Source of the DNA: an uncultured Collinsella sp.
Lineage (GTDB): Bacteria > Actinomycetota > Coriobacteriia > Coriobacteriales > Coriobacteriaceae
Assembly: GCA_900545505.1 (NCBI GenBank)
Contig: UQZC01000028.1
Coordinates: forward strand, 1-11,613
Direction: 5' to 3'
Length of the DNA stretch: 11,613 nucleotides
The position numbers were made by a program, and so were the translations under genes. Numbering within the stretch: the first letter of the stretch is position 1; every line of letters begins with the position of its first letter. The notes under the pieces were generated by a model. The model was not told where the DNA came from. It saw only the letters and a list, made by a program, of their open reading frames with translations, and ran no database searches. This document shows positions 1 through 6,676 of this stretch, piece after piece.

Positions 1-1331
1 GCCCTGCCCAGCCTGGCCAGCGTCCGGCACAGCCGACGCAGCGAGCAGCTCAGGCTGCCGCGCGCCCGGCGCAGTCCTTCTCTCATTCGGCCCAACCTGT
101 TCAACGGACGGGTCAGCAGCCTTCTGCTCGTTCGGCCCAGCCTGCAGGCGGTACCCGCTTTAAGCAGCAGGCATCTACCCAGCGAGTGCAGGCCCCCCAG
201 TCGCATTCGCATCACGCTCTCGGTTCCCACGGCGTTGCTCCGGCCACGCGCTCGAGCTATAACACGCACGCTCGCCGTGGTACCCAAAAGAAAAGCTCCC
301 CGGTGCCTATGATTATCGGTGGCGGCGGCGCCGTGCTTGCGCTTGTCGCGATCGTTTTCTTTGTCGTGCCGGCCGTCAAGGGCTTCTTTGGCGGTGGGGA
401 TGCGAAAGTCGCTGCTGGCCAGCAAGTTACTATCACGATTCCCGATGGTGCTTCGGGTGACACCATCGCTTCGATTCTCTCTGAGAACCATATCGTCGAT
501 GACCCCAAGGATTATTACGCGGCGGTCAAAAAGCTCAACGCCGACATGTCGCTTAAGCCTGGCACCTACTCGTTCACCACACTCATGGACGCGACCAAGG
601 TCGTTCAGCAGCTCATGGAAGGCCCCAATGCGGGCTCCGATGCGCTGACTATCCCTGAGGGCCTGACGGTTGACCAGGTCGCCGACCGCGTGGCCAAGGC
701 GTACGACAGTATTTCTAAGGAGGACTTCCTTAACCAGGCCAAGGCGAGCAACTATGTGAATGATTACACTTTCCATAAAGACGCCGTGAACGATTCGCTC
801 GAGGGCTTCCTATTCCCCAAGACGTATTCGCTGGGTAAGGACCCAAGCGCCGATGATGTGATTCGCGCCATGCTTGACCAGTTCAACTCCGAGTATAAGT
901 CGCTTGACTTTGCCAGCTGCGAGGCCAAGATCAAGGAGCGCTATGGCGTGGAGATGTCTGATTACGACATCGTTAACCTTGCCTCCATCGTCGAGCGCGA
1001 GGGCCTCAACGCCGACCAGCGCGCGCATGTGGCCTCAGTCTTCTACAACCGTCTGGCGGGCAAGCTCGATGGCCTGCGCTACCTCAATAGCGATGCGACC
1101 ATGATGTATGTCACCGGCGGCGAGGTTACCGCCGACGACCTGCAGAGCGATAGCCCGTATAACACCTATAAGCACGAGGGCCTGCCGCCCACGCCCATTT
1201 GCTCTCCATCGCTCGAGGCGCTCAAGGCCACCCTTGAGCCGACCGACTCCGACGACCTGTATTTCTACATTACGCAGGACGAGGAGTATTTCTCGAAGAC
1301 CTACGAAGAGCATCAACAGTCTTGGAATTGA
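1..1331 (+). CDS. mltG: Endolytic murein transglycosylase MltG (YceG family), 5'-truncated by window edge
   Basis: MltG is a membrane-anchored lytic transglycosylase that cuts nascent glycan strands outside the membrane and ends their elongation. The frame is open to the left window edge with no ATG, GTG or TTG before the GTG at 186. That GTG has no ribosome-binding site, so the real start lies upstream. Counting from the GTG, residues 1-40 continue a cytoplasmic Gln/Pro/Ala/Ser-rich tail that fills the first 185 nt. One membrane helix follows (about 41-66), then a LysM-like part (about 78-145) and the YceG catalytic domain. Family hallmarks are EGLTVDQVADRVA, FLFPKTY, LASIVEREG with the probable catalytic Glu270, ASVFYNRL and SPYNTYKHEGLPPTPICSP. 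The C-terminus is complete. yqeG follows at once. MltG near aro genes is a known actinobacterial arrangement. Identity is secure; the N-terminus is unseen. Confidence 0.95.
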   Translation, partial: PAQPGQRPAQPTQRAAQAAARPAQSFSHSAQPVQRTGQQPSARSAQPAGGTRFKQQASTQRVQAPQSHSHHALGSHGVAPATRSSYNTHARRGTQKKSSPVPMIIGGGGAVLALVAIVFFVVPAVKGFFGGGDAKVAAGQQVTITIPDGASGDTIASILSENHIVDDPKDYYAAVKKLNADMSLKPGTYSFTTLMDATKVVQQLMEGPNAGSDALTIPEGLTVDQVADRVAKAYDSISKEDFLNQAKASNYVNDYTFHKDAVNDSLEGFLFPKTYSLGKDPSADDVIRAMLDQFNSEYKSLDFASCEAKIKERYGVEMSDYDIVNLASIVEREGLNADQRAHVASVFYNRLAGKLDGLRYLNSDATMMYVTGGEVTADDLQSDSPYNTYKHEGLPPTPICSPSLEALKATLEPTDSDDLYFYITQDEEYFSKTYEEHQQSWN

Positions 1332-1333
1332 TC

Positions 1334-1831
1334 ATGAGGATTTTTAGCCCCAAACGATATGTTGCCTCGGTCGATCGCATCGACCTCGATACCCTCTGGG
1401 CCGACGGCAAGCGCGCCATTCTGCTCGACCGCGACAACACCCTGGTGCCGCGTGATACCGAGCAGGTACCCGCTGCGGTCTCCGCCTGGCTCGAGGCCGC
1501 CCATGCTAAGGGCTTTAAGCTGTGCATGGTGTCCAACAACTGGCATCGCGACCAGGTTATGGCGTCGGCGCGCGAGCTGGGGCTCGAGGCCATTAGCCAC
1601 GCCATGAAGCCCGCCCCGTTTGCCCTGAAGGCGGGTCTTAAGCGTCTGGGCGCCACGGCCGACGAGGCCGTGCTAATCGGCGATCAGCTGTACACGGACG
1701 TGTGGAGCGGTAACTTTGCCGGCATTGACACTATTCTGGTCAAGCCGCAGGCCACCCAGGACCTGTGGTACACGCAGATCTTCCGTATCTTTGAGCGCCG
1801 GGCCCTGCGCGACCTTCCCTGCGAGGAATAG
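1334..1831 (+). CDS. yqeG: YqeG-family HAD-IIIA phosphatase
   Basis: This is a cytoplasmic HAD-superfamily hydrolase of 165 residues, the usual size for YqeG. All HAD motifs are visible: motif I LLDRDNTLV with nucleophile Asp32 and acid/base Asp34, motif II Ser67 in MVSNNW, motif III Lys92 in HAMKPAP, and motif IV GDQLYTD with Asp117 and Asp122. The family is related to yeast Gep4, a phosphatidylglycerophosphate phosphatase, so a role in phospholipid synthesis is possible but not shown by this sequence. The ATG at 1334 lies 2 nt after the mltG stop and was preferred to an upstream in-frame TTG at 1322 inside mltG. A short GGA about 8 nt upstream is the only ribosome-site signal, so translational coupling to mltG is likely. 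In Bacillus yqeG also sits near a shikimate gene (aroE). Family certain, substrate open. Confidence 0.9.
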   Translation: MRIFSPKRYVASVDRIDLDTLWADGKRAILLDRDNTLVPRDTEQVPAAVSAWLEAAHAKGFKLCMVSNNWHRDQVMASARELGLEAISHAMKPAPFALKAGLKRLGATADEAVLIGDQLYTDVWSGNFAGIDTILVKPQATQDLWYTQIFRIFERRALRDLPCEE

Positions 1832-1839
1832 GTTTCGCC

Positions 1840-2373
1840 ATGTCTCAGCACATCAAACACGGCTGCGACCATATCTTCTTTATCGGCTTTTTGGGCGCGG
1901 GCAAGTCGACGCTTGCGCGCAATGTGGGCACTATGTTCAAACGTCGATTCATCGATACCGATCGTTTGGTTGTGCGTCGATGCGGCAAGTCGGTGACCGA
2001 GATATTCAAGACCGAGGGCGAAGATCGTTTTCGCGAGCTCGAGACCTCGGCACTCCGTTCGCTTCAAAGCGAGCGCAGTCTGCTGGTGTCGTGCGGGGGT
2101 GGTATCGTCGAGACGCCGGTGAACATTGAACTGATGCACGAGATGGGTACCTGTGTGTATCTCGAAGGCGACTTTGAGGACTCGTTGCGCCAGATTCGCC
2201 GCTCCGATACCCGGCCCGATTTCCGCTCGCCCGAGCACGCCGCGCGCCTGTTTGAGCATCGCCGTCCGCTGTATCGCCAGGCCGCCGATATTACCCTTGA
2301 TATTCGCAACAAGTCCTTCGAGGACGTTTCCTACCTTTGTGCCGAGATGCTTTTGGAGCGTGGACTGCTATGA
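1840..2373 (+). CDS. aroK: Shikimate kinase
   Basis: This enzyme transfers phosphate from ATP to the 3-hydroxyl of shikimate, the fifth step towards chorismate. It is 177 residues, normal for AroK. Visible parts are the P-loop GFLGAGKST (16-24), the shikimate-binding DTD (39-41), FRELE (64-68, the substrate Arg), CGGG (85-88), the lid with TRPDFR, and the RRPLYRQAAD segment carrying the second substrate Arg. All known catalytic positions are present, so it should be active. The start ATG at 1840 is preceded by GAGGA at 1823-1827. The gap from yqeG is 8 nt. The stop overlaps the next start as ATGA (2370-2373), showing translational coupling to the AroB-like gene, the classic aroK-aroB pair. 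Confidence 0.96.
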   Translation: MSQHIKHGCDHIFFIGFLGAGKSTLARNVGTMFKRRFIDTDRLVVRRCGKSVTEIFKTEGEDRFRELETSALRSLQSERSLLVSCGGGIVETPVNIELMHEMGTCVYLEGDFEDSLRQIRRSDTRPDFRSPEHAARLFEHRRPLYRQAADITLDIRNKSFEDVSYLCAEMLLERGLL

Positions 2374-3479
2374 TTCGCCGTCAACTTATCAATTTCCAAA
2401 ACCGCAGTGTCGATGTCCGCGTCGGATTGGGCGCGTTCGAGGAGCTGTCGCGCATGTTTGCCTCGGCTGTGGGCAAGCCTAAGCGCGCGATGGTGGTTTG
2501 GAACGACGCCACATCCGAGCGTTTTGGCGAGGTCGTCGAGCATGCGCTGGTCGACGCCGGTTTTGCCGTGTCGCCGCTCGTCCTCGAGGTTTCGCCTGCC
2601 GGTGCTACGCTGGCCGATGCCGATACCGTCTTTGGCGCCCTGTCGGCTAACGGCATTACCTGCGACGATCTCGTTGTCGCTGTCGGCGACACGGCGACCT
2701 GCTCGGTCGTTTGCTGGTGTGCCAATCAGTGGTGCGGTCGCACCGAGTGCGCCTTGCTGCCGTCGACGTTCGACGCCATGCTCACGGTCGCGACGACCAT
2801 GAAGCCGCTCGTCGCCTCGTCGGCAAATGCGCTTCCCGCTATCGCGTTCCGTCCCGAGCCGGGCTTGGTCGTGTGCGACCTCGACCTTGTTCGCGAGGCG
2901 GACCCCGAGGACCTCAAGCTCGGCTATGCGGTACTTGTTGACACCATGCTTTCGAGCAGCAAGTCCCGCTGGAATCAGTTTACCGAGACCGTCCCCGAGA
3001 TTCTCGCGGGCGAGGAGGTCGCGCTCGTCAATGCCGTTCAGTGGTCTCAGACTGCCCGCAAGGACGTACTGATGGCCACGAACCCGAGCGCCCGTCATGC
3101 GCTCGATTTTGGCAAGACGGGGGAGCGTACCCTGCGCGCCTGCTTGGGCGATGCCGCATCGCAGGTCCCTGCCTACCAGCTGTTGTCCGAGGGCATGCGC
3201 TTTGAGGCGCGTCTAGCACATGATGCTTGCGACTTCGATATCGATTACGTTTTTGAGGTCGATGACTGCCTGGAGGACTTTGGCATCGAGGAACTTGCCT
3301 TCGATCTGGAGCCCACCGCGTTTATCGAGGAGTTCCGCAGGCAGCAGTTCGCCCGCTCGAACCGCAGCATGTTGCCGCTGCCCGCGGCACTCGGCGCCAT
3401 TCGTCTAACGAGTGTTGAGGACGAGGTTCTTGAGCGCCATGCTCACGCCTACTTGGCTTCTCGCAAAGAACTTCTCTAA
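2370..3479 (+). CDS. AroB-family (3-dehydroquinate synthase-like) protein lacking the catalytic residues
   Basis: The protein has 369 residues, the size of 3-dehydroquinate synthase (DHQS), and its position directly after aroK is the conserved aroB slot. The N-terminal half matches the family: a VDVRVGLGAFEEL start, a Rossmann-like part, DTVFGAL (85-91), LVVAVGD (101-107), LLPSTFDAM (129-137) and VVCDLDLV (167-174). The active site does not. By motif alignment the Glu metal ligand of AEVIK is Val188 (GYAVLV), the His of NxGHTxGHAIE is Lys249 (FGKTGERTL), and the His of HGEAV has become Ala268 or a neighbour. The NAD-binding GGGxxGD is reduced to VGDTATC, and the Asp of QVDSSVGGKT is Thr139. 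It may be a pseudoenzyme, a partner of AroK, or a re-purposed sugar-cyclase relative. The frame is intact with codon use like its neighbours, so it is not a decaying pseudogene. Start ATG 2370 (GGAG at 2355-2358) is preferred to an upstream start inside aroK. Confidence 0.8.
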   Translation: MIRRQLINFQNRSVDVRVGLGAFEELSRMFASAVGKPKRAMVVWNDATSERFGEVVEHALVDAGFAVSPLVLEVSPAGATLADADTVFGALSANGITCDDLVVAVGDTATCSVVCWCANQWCGRTECALLPSTFDAMLTVATTMKPLVASSANALPAIAFRPEPGLVVCDLDLVREADPEDLKLGYAVLVDTMLSSSKSRWNQFTETVPEILAGEEVALVNAVQWSQTARKDVLMATNPSARHALDFGKTGERTLRACLGDAASQVPAYQLLSEGMRFEARLAHDACDFDIDYVFEVDDCLEDFGIEELAFDLEPTAFIEEFRRQQFARSNRSMLPLPAALGAIRLTSVEDEVLERHAHAYLASRKELL

Positions 3480-3485
3480 GATTTA

Positions 3486-3511
3486 TTGACATCCATCGTC
3501 TTTCGTATCAT
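3486..3511 (+). promoter_or_regulatory. Possible promoter for pepQ
   Basis: A perfect -35-like TTGACA (3486-3491) is followed by TATCAT (3506-3511, five of six bases of TATAAT). The spacer is only 14 nt, shorter than the normal 16-18, so this is a weak call. If used, transcription would begin near 3518, exactly at the 5' arm of the stem-loop that follows. Confidence 0.35.
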
Positions 3512-3516
3512 GTTGA

Positions 3517-3588
3517 GGGACGGGTTTCCAATCGATTGCGGATCGCATGCAATTCCGTCGTTCGGTTGAGACCCGTCCCGCACTTTTT
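3517..3588 (+). terminator. Long stem-loop with T-run: terminator of the aro unit or pepQ leader structure
   Basis: GGGACGGGTTTC (3517-3528) pairs with GAGACCCGTCCC (3568-3579), 12 pairs with one G-U. The 39-nt interior contains a smaller hairpin (CGGA 3539-3542 with TCCG 3554-3557) and the palindrome CAATCGATTG (3529-3538). Four bases after the stem comes a run of five T (3584-3588). The fit to an intrinsic terminator is imperfect because the loop is long. Its position 11 nt before the pepQ ribosome-binding site also allows an attenuator or a structured leader. Confidence 0.5.
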
Positions 3589-3611
3589 GAGACAATAAGA
3601 AAGGAATCTGC

Positions 3612-4742
3612 ATGTCTGAGTTTGCTGCCGGTCCTGCCGGTCGTATCGAGCGTGTCCGTGCCCTGATGGTCGAGCGCGGCTACGACGCTATCGTGGTACG
3701 CGACGAGGCCAATCTCCGTTGGCTCACGGGCGTGAAGGGCGTCTTCGACTACACCTTCGAGTTCCCGCACGCGGCGTTTATTACGGCTGACCAGTGCCTG
3801 TTCCATACCGACTCGCGCTACCTCAACAGCTTTGAGGAGAACACGCCCGCCGGCAGCCCCTGGGTCTACGACATGGACGAGGGCACCATCCCCGGTTGGG
3901 TCGCCGGCAAGATCGCGGCCAACAAGTGCCGTGTCTGCGCTGTCGAGGACGACATGCAGATCAACTTCTACCAGGGTATTCAGCGTGGTCTGGAGGATCG
4001 TTCCGTCGCCTGCATGCTGCCTCTGATGCATGACGACATCCGCAAGATGCGTGCCATCAAGGATGCCGAGGAGATCGAGCTCATGCGTCACGCGCAGTCG
4101 ATCACCGATGCCGCCTTCCAGCACATGCTCGGCTTTATTAAGCCCGGTATGACCGAGAAGCAGGTCCGCAACGAGCTTGAGAACTTTATGTTCGCCAACG
4201 GTGCCGACAGCCTGGCCTTCGGCTCCATCGTGGCGAGCGGTCCTAATACCGCCAACCCGCATGCCGTCCCGAGCGACCGTGTGATCGAGAAGGGCGACTT
4301 TGTCCTGATGGACTACGGTGCGGGCTACTGCGACTACCGCTCTGACATGACTCGTACCGTCGTGATGGGCGAGCCCACCCAGGAGCAGCTCGACCTGTAC
4401 GCGCTCGTGCGCCGCACGCACGAGGAGTGCGTCGCCGCCATCCATCCGGGCGTCGAGGGCAACGACATTTTCAAGCTTTCCAAGAAGATCATCGGCGATG
4501 CCGGCTATGGCGATTACTACAACCATGGCCTGGGACACGGCGTGGGCATCGACATCCATGAGCTGCCCAACTTCAACCGCAGCAAGAACACCATCGAGGT
4601 CGGTTCGGTTATTACCATGGAGCCCGGCGTGTATCTGCCTGGTGTGGGCGGCGTGCGCCTGGAGGACTACGGCGTCGTCACCGAGAACGGCTACGAGCCC
4701 TTCACCAAGACCCCGCACGACCTGCACGTCATCGATTGCTAG
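3612..4742 (+). CDS. pepQ: M24-family Xaa-Pro peptidase (PepQ / aminopeptidase P type)
   Basis: This cytoplasmic metallopeptidase cuts the bond before proline in dipeptides or at peptide N-termini and so recycles proline. It has 376 residues: a creatinase N-terminal domain (about 10-140) and a pita-bread catalytic domain (about 150-370). All five metal ligands are readable: Asp234 in MDYGAGYCD, Asp245 in RSDMTRT, His309 in GLGHGVG, Glu337 in TMEPGVYL and Glu351 in VRLEDYG. His217 in NPHAVPSDR is the usual substrate His. The start ATG at 3612 has AAAGGA at 3600-3605. It has its own upstream gap and a strong terminator downstream, so it is probably a single-gene unit. The order pepQ-efp is conserved in actinobacteria. 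Dipeptidase and aminopeptidase P cannot be told apart here. Confidence 0.94.
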   Translation: MSEFAAGPAGRIERVRALMVERGYDAIVVRDEANLRWLTGVKGVFDYTFEFPHAAFITADQCLFHTDSRYLNSFEENTPAGSPWVYDMDEGTIPGWVAGKIAANKCRVCAVEDDMQINFYQGIQRGLEDRSVACMLPLMHDDIRKMRAIKDAEEIELMRHAQSITDAAFQHMLGFIKPGMTEKQVRNELENFMFANGADSLAFGSIVASGPNTANPHAVPSDRVIEKGDFVLMDYGAGYCDYRSDMTRTVVMGEPTQEQLDLYALVRRTHEECVAAIHPGVEGNDIFKLSKKIIGDAGYGDYYNHGLGHGVGIDIHELPNFNRSKNTIEVGSVITMEPGVYLPGVGGVRLEDYGVVTENGYEPFTKTPHDLHVIDC

Positions 4743-4764
4743 CCCATTTCGATAGATTTTTGGG

Positions 4765-4807
4765 GCGGGGCGTCCGGAGTAATTCGGGCGCCCCGCGTTC
4801 TCTTTTT
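4765..4807 (+). terminator. Intrinsic terminator of pepQ
   Basis: A 12-bp GC-rich stem (4765-4776 with 4785-4796, one G-U pair) closes an 8-nt loop (GAGTAATT). It is followed by TTCTCTTTTT (4798-4807). It lies 22 nt after the pepQ stop and upstream of the efp promoter, so it separates the two units. Confidence 0.9.
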
Positions 4808-4838
4808 ATGCGCTCGCTGCAGGCGCCGTCTGCAAGTG

Positions 4839-4844
4839 TATAAT
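4839..4844 (+). promoter_or_regulatory. -10 box of the efp operon promoter
   Basis: A perfect TATAAT preceded directly by TG lies 57 nt before the efp start. At the expected -35 distance (about 4816-4821) the match to TTGACA is poor, so the promoter appears to depend mainly on the -10. It follows the pepQ terminator and would serve the seven-gene unit up to recN. Confidence 0.7.
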
Positions 4845-4901
4845 TTCGGTCGTATGTAATTTGGACGCTTGCGCGTTCTGCCCATAACAAGAAAGGTCGC
4901 T

Positions 4902-5465
4902 ATGCCTACCATTTCTACCGCCGACTTCAAGAACGGCCTCGGTCTCCGCATTAAGGACAAGGTCTACACCATCGTCGAGTTCCAGCATGTCAAGCCGGGC
5001 AAGGGCGGCGCGTTTGTGCGCTACAAGACCCGCGACATCAAGAGCGGCCGCGTCGTCGAGAACACCTGCAACGCCGGCACCAAGTTCGAGAGCGTTATGC
5101 TCACCACCCGTGAGTTCCAGTACCTCTACAACGATGGCGCCGACTACATCTTCATGGACAATGAGACCTATGAGCAGGTTCCCGTTCCTGAGGACATGGT
5201 GGGCGAGAACTCCAAGTGGCTGCGCGAGAACGACATCTGCCAGCTGCTCTTTGCCGACGATGAGCTCATGGGCGTGACCCCGCCGATGTTCATCGAGACC
5301 ACCATCGTCCAGACCGACCCGGGCTTTAAGGGCGACACCGTCCAGGGTTCCACCAAGCCGGCCACGATCGACACCGGCGCTGTCATCCAGGTCCCCATGT
5401 ACCTCAACGAGGGCGAGGTCATCAAGGTTGACACCCGCGACGGCAAGTTCGTCTCCCGCGTCTAG
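4902..5465 (+). CDS. efp: Elongation factor P
   Basis: EF-P binds between the ribosomal P and E sites and relieves stalling at consecutive prolines. The 187-residue product is the standard length. Its three beta-barrel domains show the family's landmarks: ISTADFKNGLGLRIKDKVY at the N-terminus, the tip loop HVKPGKGGAFVRYKTRD with Lys34, the residue modified in many bacteria, and LNEGEVIKVDTRDGKFVSRV at the C-terminus. The tip PGKGG lacks the closing proline of the PGKGP loop known from other actinobacteria. No modifying enzyme gene is in the window. ATG 4902 is chosen over the in-frame start at 4869 because AAGAAAGG (4889-4896) sits correctly before it and the protein then begins as family members do. 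It heads a long operon. Confidence 0.97.
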   Translation: MPTISTADFKNGLGLRIKDKVYTIVEFQHVKPGKGGAFVRYKTRDIKSGRVVENTCNAGTKFESVMLTTREFQYLYNDGADYIFMDNETYEQVPVPEDMVGENSKWLRENDICQLLFADDELMGVTPPMFIETTIVQTDPGFKGDTVQGSTKPATIDTGAVIQVPMYLNEGEVIKVDTRDGKFVSRV

Positions 5466-5489
5466 CAACCAACTCTTCTAGGAGGACTC

Positions 5490-5852
5490 ATGCCCCAGGA
5501 AATCAAGATTGACGGCATCGGCATTTCGCCCGATGTTCTGACCGCCATCGTCTCGCGCGCCGTGTCGGATGTCGAGGGCATCGCCTCCGTTGGCGTCAAG
5601 GACCTTGCCACCAACCTTGTCTCCATGATGCTCTCGTCCAAGGCCCCGGCTTCCGAGCCGGCGGTCGAGGCCGAGGTCGTCGGCGACAAGCTCGCACTCA
5701 CCGTGCGTGTCGTGGTGTTCTTTGGCTATCCGTTCAAGAAACTCGCCGAGGCCGTTCGCGCCGCCGTGGTCGCCGCCATCGATGCCCAGGTGGGCGTCGA
5801 GGTCGAGCGCGTTGACGTTTGCATCGACGGTCTCGTTTTCCCCAAGGAGTAA
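5490..5852 (+). CDS. Asp23/Gls24 family envelope stress response protein
   Basis: This is a 120-residue member of the Asp23 family (formerly DUF322), small alkaline-shock or envelope-stress proteins whose staphylococcal member lies under the membrane. The pattern is typical: IDGIGISPDVLTAIVSRAV, then SDVEGIASVGV, a variable acidic middle (about 48-63) and a second repeat-like half, LALTVRVVVFFGYPFKKLAEAVRAAV to VERVDVCIDGLVF. There is no signal peptide or membrane segment. AGGAGG (5480-5485) precedes the ATG. It lies between efp and nusB; Bacillus has the related yqhY directly before nusB, so the place is conserved. Biochemical function is not known for this subgroup. Confidence 0.9.
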   Translation: MPQEIKIDGIGISPDVLTAIVSRAVSDVEGIASVGVKDLATNLVSMMLSSKAPASEPAVEAEVVGDKLALTVRVVVFFGYPFKKLAEAVRAAVVAAIDAQVGVEVERVDVCIDGLVFPKE

Positions 5853-5855
5853 CCT

Positions 5856-6407
5856 TTGAGCCTTAAGGTTTATCGCGGGCGTACGCTTGCCCGCAGTCAG
5901 GCGCTGCAGCTGCTGTTCCAGGCCGAGGCCACGGACAGCCCGCTCGAGCGCGTCCTCGAGGGCGATTTCCTGATCTCGAAGGGTCCCCTCGACCCCTATG
6001 CACTGGAGCTTTGCCGCGGTGCCTACGAGCATATCGATCGCATCGACTGTGCCCTGCGCGCCGTCGCCAAGAACTGGGATCTTATGCGCATGCCCGGCGC
6101 CGACCGCAACCTGCTGCGTATCGCCGTCTACGAGATGCGCTTCCTCACCGACGAGGAGGTCTCGGACGCTATCGTGATCAACGAGGCAGTCGAAATTGCT
6201 AAGGCTTATGGTACCGACCAGTCCGCATCATTTGTCAACGGCGTGCTGGGCAAGATCGCTCGCAGCGAGGAGTTGCCGGGCGAGGACCTGTACCAAGAGC
6301 TGCTGGCCGAGGATCGCGCTCGCGAGGAGGGACAGGCTGCCGCCGGTGTACTTGACGAGGATGCGGACGCCGCTGGGGCCGTCGAGGCCGACTCCGTCGA
6401 GGAGTAG
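5856..6407 (+). CDS. nusB: Transcription antitermination factor NusB, TTG start
   Basis: NusB binds boxA RNA together with NusE (S10) and allows antitermination in rRNA operons. The 183-residue protein is longer than the usual 130-150. The core has RTLARSQALQLLFQAE at the start and the NusB signatures DRNLLRIAVYEMRFL, DAIVINEAVEIAKAYGTDQSASFVNGVLGKIA. After about residue 147 comes a strongly acidic, Ala-rich tail not found in typical NusB. The TTG at 5856 is well supported: AAGGAG (5844-5849) lies 6 nt before it and no ATG is nearby. It follows the asp23 stop by 3 nt and precedes xseB by 2 nt. Confidence 0.94.
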   Translation: MSLKVYRGRTLARSQALQLLFQAEATDSPLERVLEGDFLISKGPLDPYALELCRGAYEHIDRIDCALRAVAKNWDLMRMPGADRNLLRIAVYEMRFLTDEEVSDAIVINEAVEIAKAYGTDQSASFVNGVLGKIARSEELPGEDLYQELLAEDRAREEGQAAAGVLDEDADAAGAVEADSVEE

Positions 6408-6409
6408 CC

Positions 6410-6676
6410 ATGCCAGAGGGTTCCGTCCGCAACTTCGATGAGATCTCGGATCGCCTGGACCAGATCATCGCCACCGTTCGCTCCAAGGATACGTCCTTGG
6501 AGCGTTCGCTCGATTTGTTTGACGAGGCGATTGAGCTGGGCTCCCGTGCGGTCGATATGGTCGACAAGTTTGAGCTGACGCCGCGTGAGGCCGACAAGCT
6601 CGAGCAGGAATACGATGAGGATGCGGCAAGCGAGTCCCAAGATAGACAGGCTGCATCTCCGGATACGAATGGTTGA
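6410..6676 (+). CDS. xseB: Exodeoxyribonuclease VII small subunit
   Basis: Exonuclease VII degrades single-stranded DNA from both ends; XseB subunits coat the helical arm of the XseA large subunit. This 88-residue protein has the XseB pattern of one helical hairpin: NFDEISDRLDQIIATVRSKDTSLERSLDLFDEAIELGSRAVDMVDKFE, then an acidic disordered tail (about 63-88). It is a divergent member, lacking the usual LE(S/N)GxLxLE wording, so the call rests on length, helix pattern and position. The large-subunit gene xseA, normally the neighbour, is not in the window. The gap from nusB is 2 nt and the stop overlaps tlyA (TGATG). Another short coiled-coil protein is a weaker alternative. Confidence 0.82.
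   Translation: MPEGSVRNFDEISDRLDQIIATVRSKDTSLERSLDLFDEAIELGSRAVDMVDKFELTPREADKLEQEYDEDAASESQDRQAASPDTNG

Noticed and set aside
186..188. GTG as the start of mltG
   Set aside because: No ribosome-binding site, and the reading frame stays open with similar composition to the window edge, so the gene begins upstream.
1322..1324. TTG as the start of yqeG
   Set aside because: It lies inside mltG and adds only four residues; the ATG at 1334 gives the normal family N-terminus.
2337..2369. Earlier in-frame start for the AroB-like gene
   Set aside because: It would overlap aroK by 37 nt; the ATG at 2370 has the usual ATGA coupling and a ribosome site.
2370..3479. Degraded aroB pseudogene
   Set aside because: No stop or frameshift in 369 codons, codon use like neighbours and a conserved coupled start; changed active-site residues alone do not make it a pseudogene.
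3483..4727. 414-codon open frame on the - strand across pepQ
   Set aside because: It mirrors the codon pattern of pepQ, whose protein has all M24 ligands; the antisense product has low-complexity Val/Asp/His-rich sequence and no family signature.
4869..4901. Earlier in-frame start for efp
   Set aside because: It would add 11 residues not found in EF-P and places the ribosome site AAGAAAGG inside the gene.
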